This document shows positions 7,235 to 13,122 of a stretch of 13,122 bases of DNA, in pieces. Made by a program: the position numbers and the translations under genes. This stretch comes from Nocardia sp. GTDB taxonomy: Bacteria > Actinomycetota > Actinomycetes > Mycobacteriales > Mycobacteriaceae. The notes under the pieces are model-generated. The model searched no databases, was not told the DNA's origin, and saw only the letters and a list, made by a program, of their open reading frames with translations. Numbering within the stretch: the first letter of the stretch is position 1; every line of letters starts with the position of its first letter. The DNA lies in contig JABFXT010000326.1 of assembly GCA_013361595.1 (NCBI GenBank), forward strand, positions 1 to 13,122, written 5' to 3'.

Positions 7235-7265
7235 CGGCTCGCGGCGGGGCACCCGCCGCGAGCCG
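7235..7265. terminator. Perfect 14-bp hairpin between P450 and thiolase genes
   Basis: The arm CGGCTCGCGGCGGG at 7235-7248 is exactly complementary to 7252-7265, leaving a GCA loop. It lies 22 bp past the P450 stop and 42 bp before the thiolase ATG on the minus strand. No T-run follows. A structure this stable can end or dampen transcription, or protect the 3' end of the upstream message. Either would set the SDR-ferredoxin-P450 messages apart from the thiolase messages. The structure is seen directly; its function is inferred. Confidence 0.6.
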
Positions 7266-7287
7266 GAAATCCGTGGTGCTCGTCGCG

Positions 7288-8541
7288 TCAGATCCGGGCC
7301 GAACCCTTACGGACGGTCACCGGTTCGGCGAGTCGCTGTTCGTCGCAGACGGTTTGCAGCTTCGCGAGTGTTTCGGTGAGCCCCGGGCCGAGCGGTTCAC
7401 CCGGAGTGAAGGTGGCCGGCAGATGCCGCATGCCCTGGATCACCGCGATGGTCTCGTAGTGCACGGCCTCCGCCGGGACGCACCGGAAATCCGGTATCCG
7501 GTCGAGCACCGCGATCAGCATGCGCTTGTACACCGCGCGGGCCACATTCGACCCGATGCACCGATGGATGCCCAAGCCGAAACTGAAATGCCGGTTACCC
7601 TTCCGGTCCAGCACGACGGTATCGGGCTCCTCGAACACCGCCGGGTCCCGGTTGGCCATGGCCCAGGACAACCAGAGACGTTCCCCCTCGGCGAACCGGG
7701 CACCGGCCAGTTCGATATCGGAGTTCACGGTGCGGCCGTCGCCGGGCGCCGGGGTGAAGTAGCGCAGGAACTCCTCCGTCGCCGAATCCAGTAGTTGATC
7801 GCGTTCCCGGCTGAGGGTTTCGCGCTCCTGTGGATGTTCGGACAACCACTCCAGGGAATGCGCGGTCAGCGCGGTGGTGGTGTCGAAACCGCCGCCGATC
7901 AGCAGGCCGAGCATGCCGAGGATCTCGATATCGGAGAGGGGTTCGCCGCCGAGGGTCGCCTCGGTGGCGAGGGCGTGGATGAGCCCGGGCCGGGGGTTCT
8001 CCCGGATCTCGGTGAGATTGGTGTAGAGATCGAGTCCCATTTCCTGGTGCAGCCGGTGCACCCGCTCGTATTCCGGGGAGTCGGGCGGGGTGTACACGGT
8101 GGCGTGCGCGGGTTCGCTGTAGACCGCCCAGTTGCCCAGCGGTATGCCCAGCATCGCCAGGGTCAGGACCGCGGGCACGATATTGGCCAGGTCGTCGACG
8201 AAATCGATCCGCCCCGTGGCGATCTTCTCGTCGAGGGCGGCGCGGACGAGTTCGTCGACGAACGGGATCCAGCGCTGGACGGCCGCGGGGGAGAGGTACG
8301 GGTTGAGCACCGCGCGCAGCTCGCGGTGCTCGGGGTCGTCCATCTCCAGAATGCCGTTGCGGATGGAGGCCTGATCGGTCGAGGGGATGGTGATGCCCTG
8401 ATATCCGCGCCGCACACCCTCGACGTCACGGTCGTTGGAAACGTAGGGGCACCGGGCGAGTTCGAAGACTTCCCGGTTGCCGGCCGCCACCCAGTAACCG
8501 TCGTGCCGGTCGGTCCAGGCGATGGGGCAGTGCTGATGCAT
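7288..8541 (-). CDS. Cytochrome P450 (start codon unresolved)
   Basis: From ATG 8541 this gives 417 residues of a bacterial class-I P450. The I-helix oxygen-binding motif is GGGFDTT (216-222), the K-helix ExxR is E257-F-L-R260, and the heme loop is FSFGLGIHRCIG with Cys328 as the iron ligand. A 35-residue tail after TFTPGEP extends beyond the core. It should hydroxylate an unknown hydrophobic substrate using electrons from the ferredoxin encoded immediately upstream. The start is a problem. ATG 8541 falls inside what looks like the A helix, and clear P450-like reading (RLDFDRYGPTYRESFQSITEH) continues upstream to 8655. No ATG, GTG or TTG occurs before an in-frame TAG that is the ferredoxin stop. 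The true N-terminus is probably longer than annotated here; see 8542-8655. Confidence 0.85.
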   Translation of the reverse strand: MHQHCPIAWTDRHDGYWVAAGNREVFELARCPYVSNDRDVEGVRRGYQGITIPSTDQASIRNGILEMDDPEHRELRAVLNPYLSPAAVQRWIPFVDELVRAALDEKIATGRIDFVDDLANIVPAVLTLAMLGIPLGNWAVYSEPAHATVYTPPDSPEYERVHRLHQEMGLDLYTNLTEIRENPRPGLIHALATEATLGGEPLSDIEILGMLGLLIGGGFDTTTALTAHSLEWLSEHPQERETLSRERDQLLDSATEEFLRYFTPAPGDGRTVNSDIELAGARFAEGERLWLSWAMANRDPAVFEEPDTVVLDRKGNRHFSFGLGIHRCIGSNVARAVYKRMLIAVLDRIPDFRCVPAEAVHYETIAVIQGMRHLPATFTPGEPLGPGLTETLAKLQTVCDEQRLAEPVTVRKGSARI

Positions 8542-8655
8542 ATGCTCGGTGATCGACTGGAACGATTCCCGGTAGGTGGGTCCGTAGCGGTCGAAATCGA
8601 GCCGGGGATTCAGGCGGTCGGTGGTTTCGGCGGCGGACTTGGGTCCCCCCTCGTG
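8542..8655 (-). other. Open 38-codon P450 N-terminal reading without a canonical start
   Basis: These 38 codons join directly and in frame to the P450 downstream and, across the single TAG at 8656-8658, to the ferredoxin upstream. The segment ending RLDFDRYGPTYRESFQSITEH resembles the usual P450 N-terminus leading into the A helix, so it is probably translated. No ATG, GTG or TTG is present; the only NTG is a CTG at 8611-8613, with no ribosome site. A run of six C (plus strand, 8645-8650) lies beside the TAG. With one base fewer there, the P450 frame would connect to a GTG at 8689 inside the ferredoxin gene. Confidence 0.6.
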
Positions 8656-8850
8656 CTACTCGGTGAGCGAGATGGCGCGCTCGGGGCACGAGTGCACCGC
8701 TTCGCGCACCTGGTCCTCTTGGTCGTGGGCTACATTTTCGTCGACCGGTGACGAATGTCCGTCGATTTCACTGAGTTCGAACGCTTTCGGCGCGATCATC
8801 GAGCACAGGGTGTGTCCCTGGCAGCGTTCCTGATCGACATGGACCTTCAC
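8656..8850 (-). CDS. Small 3Fe-4S ferredoxin (P450 redox partner)
   Basis: A 64-67 residue acidic ferredoxin. Counted from GTG 8859, the cluster ligands are Cys13, Cys19 and Cys58 in the pattern C-x2-H-x2-C ... C-P. The second Cys of a 4Fe-4S site is replaced by His16 (RCQGHTLC). Three cysteines indicate a 3Fe-4S cluster, the type that delivers electrons to actinobacterial P450s encoded alongside. GTG 8850 is chosen because GAAGGGA lies about 11 nt upstream and the resulting VKVHVDQERCQGH is the usual family start; GTG 8859 would leave only 2 nt after the GGG. The gene follows the SDR after about 45 bp and ends in TAG. The P450 reading continues in the same frame right after that stop. No ferredoxin reductase is in the window. 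Confidence 0.88.
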   Translation of the reverse strand: MKVHVDQERCQGHTLCSMIAPKAFELSEIDGHSSPVDENVAHDQEDQVREAVHSCPERAISLTE

Positions 8851-8895
8851 GGTTGTCACTTCCCTTCGGATGCGGTGGGCGGATACCTGGGGCTG

Positions 8896-9603
8896 TCAGG
8901 TGTTGCGTCCGCCGTTGACGCCGATGATCTGGCCGGTGATGTAGCCGGCCTCTTCGGAGATCAGGAAAGCGCAGGTGGCGGCGATATCCTCGGGTTTGCC
9001 GACCCGCCGCACGGGGGTGCGCTGGATATGGTCCTCGACGCTGCCGCCGAGCAGCCGGCGCTCTTCGGAGCGGCGCAGCATGGGAGTGTCGATGAAGCCC
9101 GGCGGGACGGCGTTGACCGTGATACCCGAGGGGCCGAGTTCCAGCGCCAGGGATTTGGTGAGTCCGTTGACCGCGGATTTCGAGGACACATAGTGGGACA
9201 TGAACGGCTGGCCCGATTGCGCGCTCGACGAGGAGATGTTCACGATGCGGCCCCAGCCGACCTCGACCATATCCGGCAGTACCGCCTGGATGGTGTGGAA
9301 GACACCGTGCAGATTGACCTCGATGACCCGCTGCCATTCCGCGAAGTCGATGTTCTGGAATCGTTTGAATCCGTCGACTCCGGCTGCGTTCACCAGAACG
9401 GTGACCGGGCCGAGCTTCTCGCGGACGGCACCGAGCGCTTCGGCGATGCTGTCCGGGTCGGTGACATCGGCGCGGTAGGCCGAATCGTCGTCCGCGGCCG
9501 GATTACGGTCCAGGGCGGCCACGTGGAATCCGTCGCTGCGCAACCGCTGGGCGATGGCGAGTCCGATGCCCGAGGCGCCGCCGGTGACAACTGCGGTTTT
9601 CAC
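8896..9603 (-). CDS. Short-chain dehydrogenase/reductase (SDR)
   Basis: A 235-residue classical SDR. The cofactor motif is T7-G-G-A-S-G-I-G14, followed by the NAAG motif at 72-75. The catalytic Ser is S125 in NISSSSAQSG, with Tyr138 and Lys142 in YVSSK, and the C-terminus is IIGVNGGRNT. An Asp at residue 32 (AALDRN) after the second beta strand favours NAD(H). The likely role is oxidation of a secondary alcohol, perhaps the P450 product or a CoA-bound hydroxyl intermediate. GTG 9603 is chosen because VKTAVVTGG is the normal N-terminus and a GAGGAGAGG site precedes it; the frame stays open far upstream but only through the promoter region and antisense to the aldehyde dehydrogenase gene. It is the first gene of the minus-strand series, with an inverted repeat 15 bp before its start. 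Confidence 0.87.
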   Translation of the reverse strand: MKTAVVTGGASGIGLAIAQRLRSDGFHVAALDRNPAADDDSAYRADVTDPDSIAEALGAVREKLGPVTVLVNAAGVDGFKRFQNIDFAEWQRVIEVNLHGVFHTIQAVLPDMVEVGWGRIVNISSSSAQSGQPFMSHYVSSKSAVNGLTKSLALELGPSGITVNAVPPGFIDTPMLRRSEERRLLGGSVEDHIQRTPVRRVGKPEDIAATCAFLISEEAGYITGQIIGVNGGRNT

Positions 9604-9617
9604 GCTTGCCTCTCCTC

Positions 9618-9639
9618 TCTTGCGCCCATTGGCGCAAGA
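9618..9639. promoter_or_regulatory. 9-bp inverted repeat at the SDR operon leader (operator or leader hairpin)
   Basis: TCTTGCGCC (9618-9626) and GGCGCAAGA (9631-9639) are perfect complements around CATT. The element ends 14 bp before the SDR GTG, touching its ribosome site. As DNA it has the size and symmetry of a TetR- or GntR-type operator; as RNA it would be a hairpin next to the ribosome site. No regulator gene lies in the window, so the protein cannot be named. Confidence 0.5.
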
Positions 9640-9785
9640 ACATGCATTCCGAATGTGGAGAACCGTACTCTCGTCCAGATCCGGTCCGCAAGATCTGCGG
9701 GATTCGTCCGAGGTCGGTCTTGTGGCGGATGTCGAGTGATTGCTCCAGCTCACCGAATCGGCAGCGTGAGCACCCTTGCCAAATG

Positions 9786-9808
9786 TACTATTCTCCTCAA
9801 ACGAGAAT
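9786..9808 (+). promoter_or_regulatory. Probable promoter -10 with overlapping inverted repeat for the ALDH operon
   Basis: TACTAT at 9786-9791 is a good -10 in a locally AT-rich patch that stands out from its surroundings; no convincing -35 is visible. Overlapping it, ATTCTC (9790-9795) and GAGAAT (9803-9808) form an inverted repeat with a 7-nt spacer. It would cover the expected start site near 9798, leaving a leader of about 40 nt. That position suits a repressor. A related palindrome, CATTC-C-GAATG, lies at 9645-9655 in the same divergent region. The rest of 9604-9838 shows only a short CCGCA/TGCGG repeat (9686-9700). Confidence 0.4.
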
Positions 9809-9838
9809 GTAATTTTCACGAACTTTCGAGGAGGCGGG

Positions 9839-11308
9839 ATGTCAACGCAGGAAGAGGCGGTGACTGCCACGCAGCGGTTGCTCATCGACGGGCAACTGGT
9901 CGAGACCGGGGCGACCCTGGCCTCACTCAATCCCGCGAACGGGACCGTGGTCGGCCACGCGCCCGAAGCCGGGATCGCCGAAGTCGATGCCGCCGTGGCC
10001 GCCGCCCGCCGCGCGTTCGACACCACCGGCTGGTCGACGAACCACGAATTCCGCGCACGCTGCCTGGAGCAGCTCTATCAAGCCCTCCAGGACAATGTGG
10101 AGGAGCTGCGCACCCTGATGATCGCGGAGGTGGGCGCGAGCTACATCCTCACCAAGGGCAACCAGCTCGAGACCCCGTTCGAGATCGTCAAGTACTACGC
10201 GGGCGTGCTGAGGGATTACACCTGGACCGAGGATCTCGGCCCGGTCGAGATCCGGGGTGCACAGCACCAGCGCTGGGTGGAGAAAGAGGGCGCCGGGGTC
10301 GTCGCGGCCATCGCCGCCTACAACTACCCGTACCAGCTGGCGTTTGCCAAACTCGCGCCGGCGCTGGCCGCGGGTTGCACCGTGGTTCTGAAGGGCGCCC
10401 CCGACACCCCGCTCATCACCCTGGCCCTGGGCGAACTCATCGCGAACCACACCGATATCCCGGCCGGGGTGGTGAACATCCTCACCAGCTCCGAAGTGGC
10501 TGTCGGGGAACGGATGACGACACACCCGGATGTGGACGTCGTCTCGTTCACCGGATCCACCCCGGTCGGCCGCAAGATCATGGCCGCCGCCAGCGCCACC
10601 CTGAAGAAAGTGTTCCTCGAGCTCGGCGGTAAATCCGCGGCCATCCTGCTCGACGACGCCGACTACAACCTGGGCGCGATGTTCGCCGCCTTCAGCATCT
10701 GCTCGCATGCCGGTCAGGGTTGCGCGATCACCACCCGGCTGCTGGTGCCCCGCGCCGATCACGACAAGGTCGCCGAACTGGTCGCCGCCAACCTCGCCAA
10801 CATCACCTACGGTGACCCCGCCGATCCGAAGAACTATATGGGCCCGCTGATCAGCGAACGCCAGCGCGACAAGGTGCACGGCCTGGTGGAGCGGGCGGTC
10901 GCCGCGGGCGCCACCCTGGTGGCCGGCGGTGAGAAGGTCGACCCCGGGTTCTTCTACAAGCCGACCCTGCTGGCGAATGTCGACCCCGACAGCGAGATCG
11001 CCCAGGAAGAGGTGTTCGGCCCCGTCCTGGCGCTGATCCCGTACGACGATATCGACGACGCGGTGCGGATCGCGAACAACTCCATCTACGGTCTGTCCGG
11101 CGGTGTGTTCGGCGCCGACGCCGAACGCGCCCGCGGGGTGGCCCGCCGGATCCGCACCGGCACCTTCAGCATCAACGGTGGCAACTACTTCCACCCGGAT
11201 GCCCCCTTCGGCGGCTACAAACAGTCCGGCGTCGGTCGGGAGATGGGCGTCGTGGGAATGGAAGAGTTCATGGAGCGTAAGACCATCGCCGAGGTGGTGG
11301 CCTCGTGA
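9839..11308 (+). CDS. NAD(P)-dependent aldehyde dehydrogenase
   Basis: A 489-residue protein of normal length for the ALDH superfamily. Asn162 in AAIAAYNYPY is the oxyanion residue, Glu261 in FLELGGKSA is the general base, and Cys295 in HAGQGCAITTR is the nucleophile. EEVFGPVL and the C-terminal FGGYKQSGVGRE are standard. The cofactor lysine sits in VVLK185-GAPDTP, where Gly replaces the common Pro of the KP motif. It should oxidise an aldehyde to the acid, giving the substrate for the CoA-transferase encoded next. ATG 9839 follows a GAGGAGG site. An in-frame ATG at 9776 would start inside the promoter region and is rejected. The gene is divergent from the SDR-ferredoxin-P450 operon and is translationally coupled to the next gene by a GTGA overlap. 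Confidence 0.92.
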   Translation: MSTQEEAVTATQRLLIDGQLVETGATLASLNPANGTVVGHAPEAGIAEVDAAVAAARRAFDTTGWSTNHEFRARCLEQLYQALQDNVEELRTLMIAEVGASYILTKGNQLETPFEIVKYYAGVLRDYTWTEDLGPVEIRGAQHQRWVEKEGAGVVAAIAAYNYPYQLAFAKLAPALAAGCTVVLKGAPDTPLITLALGELIANHTDIPAGVVNILTSSEVAVGERMTTHPDVDVVSFTGSTPVGRKIMAAASATLKKVFLELGGKSAAILLDDADYNLGAMFAAFSICSHAGQGCAITTRLLVPRADHDKVAELVAANLANITYGDPADPKNYMGPLISERQRDKVHGLVERAVAAGATLVAGGEKVDPGFFYKPTLLANVDPDSEIAQEEVFGPVLALIPYDDIDDAVRIANNSIYGLSGGVFGADAERARGVARRIRTGTFSINGGNYFHPDAPFGGYKQSGVGREMGVVGMEEFMERKTIAEVVAS

Positions 11309-12513
11309 GCGCACCGCTGGAGGGGATCACGGTCCTCGAGGTCGCCATGTACGGGTTCGTGCCCTCGGCGGGCGCGGTACTCGCCGACTGGGGCGCGAAT
11401 GTGATCAAGGTCGAGCACGCGGTCACCGGCGATCCGCAGCGCGGATTGCGCCAGATCGGCAAGTTCAAGGTGGAGGGCGATCCGAACCCGAATATCGAAC
11501 ACGCCAACCGTGGGAAACGCAGTATCGGCGTGGACATGTCCGTCGCGGGCGGCCGTGAGGTCATCTACGAACTGGCCCGCCGGGCCGATGTGTTCCTCAC
11601 CAGTTTCCTGCCCTCGGCCCGCACCAAGTTCGGCATCGATATCGACGATATCCGCGCGGTCAATCCGCAGATCGTCTACGCCCGGGGCAGTGCGCTCGGT
11701 CCGCGCGGCCAGGAATCCGATCGCGGTGGCTACGATATGACCGCCTTCTGGTGCCGTGGCGGGGTGGCCGCCACCATCACGCCGGAGGGTACGAACGGCA
11801 TGATCCAGCCGCCCGGCCCGGCCTTCGGCGATACGATCTCCGGGACCAATCTGGCCGGTGGTATCGCCGCCGCTCTGCTGAATCGCGAGCGGACCGGGGA
11901 ACCGTCCGTCGTCGATGTCTCGCTGCTCGGCAGCGGGCTGTGGTCGCTGGGGCATACGGTCGCGTTGTCGGCCTATCAGGGCGAACCCATGCTGGCTCCG
12001 CCACCCGGCACCCACGGTGCGATGTCGAACCCGCTGTCGGGCCTCTACCGTACGGCCGACGACCGCTACCTCTCCTTCGTCATGTTGCAGCCCGGTAAGT
12101 TCTGGGCCGATGTCTGCCGGCATATCGACCGCCCCGAACTGGCCGAGGATCCGCGTTTCGCGGACGCGGCGACGATCGCGGCCAATACCGACGCCGGGGT
12201 GGAGATACTGCGCGAAGCCATCGCGCAGCGAACCCTCGCCGAGTGGACGAAGAAGTTCGCGACCCTCAAGGGCCCGTGGGCGCCGGTCCAGGACTCCCAT
12301 CAGGTCGGACAGGACGATCAGATCAGGTCGAACGAATATATTCTTCCTGCCGGAGAGCTGGAACTGGTCTCCAGCCCCGTGCAGTTCGATGTCACCGCAC
12401 CCGAACTGCGGCCGGGCCCGGAATTCGCGGCGCAGACCGAAGAGGTCCTGCTCGAACTCGGCTGGGACTGGGACCGGATCATCGAGTTGAAGACCGGTGG
12501 GGCGGTGGCCTGA
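11305..12513 (+). CDS. CaiB/BaiF family CoA-transferase (class III)
   Basis: A 402-residue protein with the full class III CoA-transferase layout. The N-terminal LEGITVLEVAMYGFVPSAGAVLADWGANVIKVE is the family signature. Asp144 in RGGYDMTAF is the catalytic residue that forms the acyl-aspartyl anhydride. A later LSGLYRTADDRYLSF leads into the C-terminal region. Family members move CoA between carboxylic acids as interlocked dimers. Here it probably activates the acid made by the preceding aldehyde dehydrogenase. The GTG start overlaps the TGA of that gene (GTGA, 11305-11308), so the two are coupled in translation. It ends in TGA 12511-12513, convergent with the partial metalloprotease-like gene 66 bp away. 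I see no convincing terminator in that gap. The acid substrate cannot be told from sequence. Confidence 0.92.
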   Translation: MSAPLEGITVLEVAMYGFVPSAGAVLADWGANVIKVEHAVTGDPQRGLRQIGKFKVEGDPNPNIEHANRGKRSIGVDMSVAGGREVIYELARRADVFLTSFLPSARTKFGIDIDDIRAVNPQIVYARGSALGPRGQESDRGGYDMTAFWCRGGVAATITPEGTNGMIQPPGPAFGDTISGTNLAGGIAAALLNRERTGEPSVVDVSLLGSGLWSLGHTVALSAYQGEPMLAPPPGTHGAMSNPLSGLYRTADDRYLSFVMLQPGKFWADVCRHIDRPELAEDPRFADAATIAANTDAGVEILREAIAQRTLAEWTKKFATLKGPWAPVQDSHQVGQDDQIRSNEYILPAGELELVSSPVQFDVTAPELRPGPEFAAQTEEVLLELGWDWDRIIELKTGGAVA

Positions 12514-12579
12514 AAAGTAGCGCCGAACGACGGATCCGCAGGAACGATACCGGTCTTCCCGGCCGGCTCGGAGCATCCA

Positions 12580-13122
12580 CTATTTCGGTGCGCCCTGCGG
12601 ACTGTCCGGCTCCGCCGGGTCGATCGGCTCGAGCGGCTCGATAGGCTCGAGCGGCGCGGGCGCCGGCACATGACCGTTGTAGCCGGGATCGCCGCCGTCG
12701 ATACTGTCACCCGGTACGTTCGGTACTCTCTCATACCCGGTGTCCACTTTCGACGGCCCGTTGGTTGCGACGAAATTCTTGTCCCAGGTCTCCTTCAATT
12801 CGTCCCGGTACTTCTGATACGGCGACGTGCTGATCTCGTCGGCCAGCTGGTCGCGTGCTTCGTCGTGCGAGAGAGTCCCGGAAAGTTCCGCCGCCCAGAT
12901 GCTCTTGGTCTCATCGCTGATGTTCCCGATATCGGGACCGCCGTTTCCGAGTATCTCGAGCCGCGCCCGGGCGGTGGACAGTCCGGCCTCGGCTTCTTCG
13001 AGATAACGCATGCGCATGTTCCGTTCGAGCCACGGACCGTATTTCTCACCGGGCGTCGGTGGATCGGTGATCGCGCCGAATCTGCCGGGGTAGGCGTGAC
13101 CCACCTCGTGCGCCAGGATCGC
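12580..13122 (-). CDS. Partial zincin-like metalloprotease domain protein with Pro/Glu-rich tail
   Basis: The frame is open to the right edge, so the gene starts outside the window; 180 C-terminal residues are visible, ending at TAG. The first readable residues are AILAHEVGHAYPG, containing HEVGH, the HExxH zinc-binding signature. LERNMRMRYLEEAEA, 20-35 residues later, offers Glu residues that could be the third ligand, as in gluzincins. A charged helical region follows (DETKSIWAAELSGTLSHDEARDQLADEIS). The end is a low-complexity tail with PLEPIEP-type repeats. Such short zincin domains at C-termini occur in secreted or polymorphic toxins and in phage-associated proteins, but nothing upstream is visible to decide. 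A GTG at 13104 would cut through the HExxH motif and is not the start. I do not recognise the specific family. Confidence 0.7.
   Translation of the reverse strand, partial: AILAHEVGHAYPGRFGAITDPPTPGEKYGPWLERNMRMRYLEEAEAGLSTARARLEILGNGGPDIGNISDETKSIWAAELSGTLSHDEARDQLADEISTSPYQKYRDELKETWDKNFVATNGPSKVDTGYERVPNVPGDSIDGGDPGYNGHVPAPAPLEPIEPLEPIDPAEPDSPQGAPK
12621..12656. repeat. Two 18-bp tandem repeats coding for a PLEPI(E/D) tail
   Basis: Positions 12621-12638 and 12639-12656 are adjacent copies matching at 16 of 18 bases, sharing GGCTCGAGCGG. On the minus strand each encodes six residues of a PLEPIE / PLEPID pattern in the C-terminal tail of the partial metalloprotease-like gene. Because the period is a multiple of three, copy number could change without breaking the frame. 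Confidence 0.7.

Noticed and set aside
9686..9700. CCGCA/TGCGG inverted repeat in the divergent region
   Set aside because: Five-bp arms are too short to stand alone as an operator; recorded only as context.
9776..9838. ATG 9776 as start of the aldehyde dehydrogenase
   Set aside because: The extra 21 residues cross the putative -10 and inverted repeat, while ATG 9839 has a strong GAGGAGG site.
8755..10632. 625-codon plus-strand open frame
   Set aside because: It crosses ferredoxin, SDR, the promoter region and the ALDH gene in wrong frames; it turns into Arg/Gly-rich nonsense in the ALDH part.
11215..12576. 453-codon minus-strand open frame
   Set aside because: Antisense to the well-supported CoA-transferase gene; no recognisable domain.
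12514..12579. Possible terminator between the CoA-transferase and the edge gene
   Set aside because: Only overlapping CCGG palindromes are visible; no stem of useful length or T-run.
13102..13104. GTG as start of the edge gene
   Set aside because: The frame continues upstream through the HExxH motif to the window edge, so this codon is internal.

Overview
This is a high-GC, gene-dense window with GTG as well as ATG starts and strong GGAGG-type ribosome sites. The gene set (P450 with a small 3Fe-4S ferredoxin, DUF35-thiolase, CaiB/BaiF CoA-transferase, mycothiol-era DinB-type protein) points to a mycolic-acid actinomycete such as Nocardia, Rhodococcus or Mycobacterium; the genus is an inference. 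I see no tRNA, rRNA, CRISPR array or insertion sequence, and no stretch of more than 300 bp lacks a gene.

Layout. Positions 1-285 hold the end of a DinB/TIGR03086-type protein. A cupin (minus strand) and a serine beta-lactamase-like hydrolase (plus strand) are divergent. Between them lie four GTCAG direct repeats spaced 11-12 bp, which look like a SARP/OmpR-type activator site. A hairpin at 2202-2233 closes this unit against the next.

From 9603 down to 2257 runs one long minus-strand series. In order of transcription it is: SDR dehydrogenase, 3Fe-4S ferredoxin, cytochrome P450, a perfect 14-bp hairpin, a DUF35-thiolase fusion, an alpha/beta hydrolase, a DoxX-type membrane protein, and two paralogous 3-hydroxyisobutyrate-dehydrogenase-like oxidoreductases. 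Divergent from it, on the plus strand, an aldehyde dehydrogenase and a CaiB/BaiF CoA-transferase overlap by 4 bp (GTGA). The 235-bp divergent promoter region between the two arms carries two inverted repeats that could be repressor operators. No regulator gene is in the window.

Together the two arms read as a catabolic cluster: P450/ferredoxin hydroxylation, SDR and aldehyde dehydrogenase oxidation to an acid, CoA attachment, then C-C cleavage by the thiolase-like protein, with the hydrolase and the two beta-hydroxyacid-type dehydrogenases handling products. The substrate cannot be read from the sequence; a terpenoid or steroid-like alicyclic compound is a guess. No acyl-CoA dehydrogenase or hydratase is present.

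The window ends in a partial minus-strand gene with an HEVGH zinc-protease motif at the edge and a proline/glutamate-rich repeat tail.

The oddest observation is that the ferredoxin and P450 share one reading frame, separated by a single TAG. The P450-like reading continues for 38 codons between that TAG and the first ATG with no ATG, GTG or TTG. How the P450 N-terminus is translated is therefore unclear.
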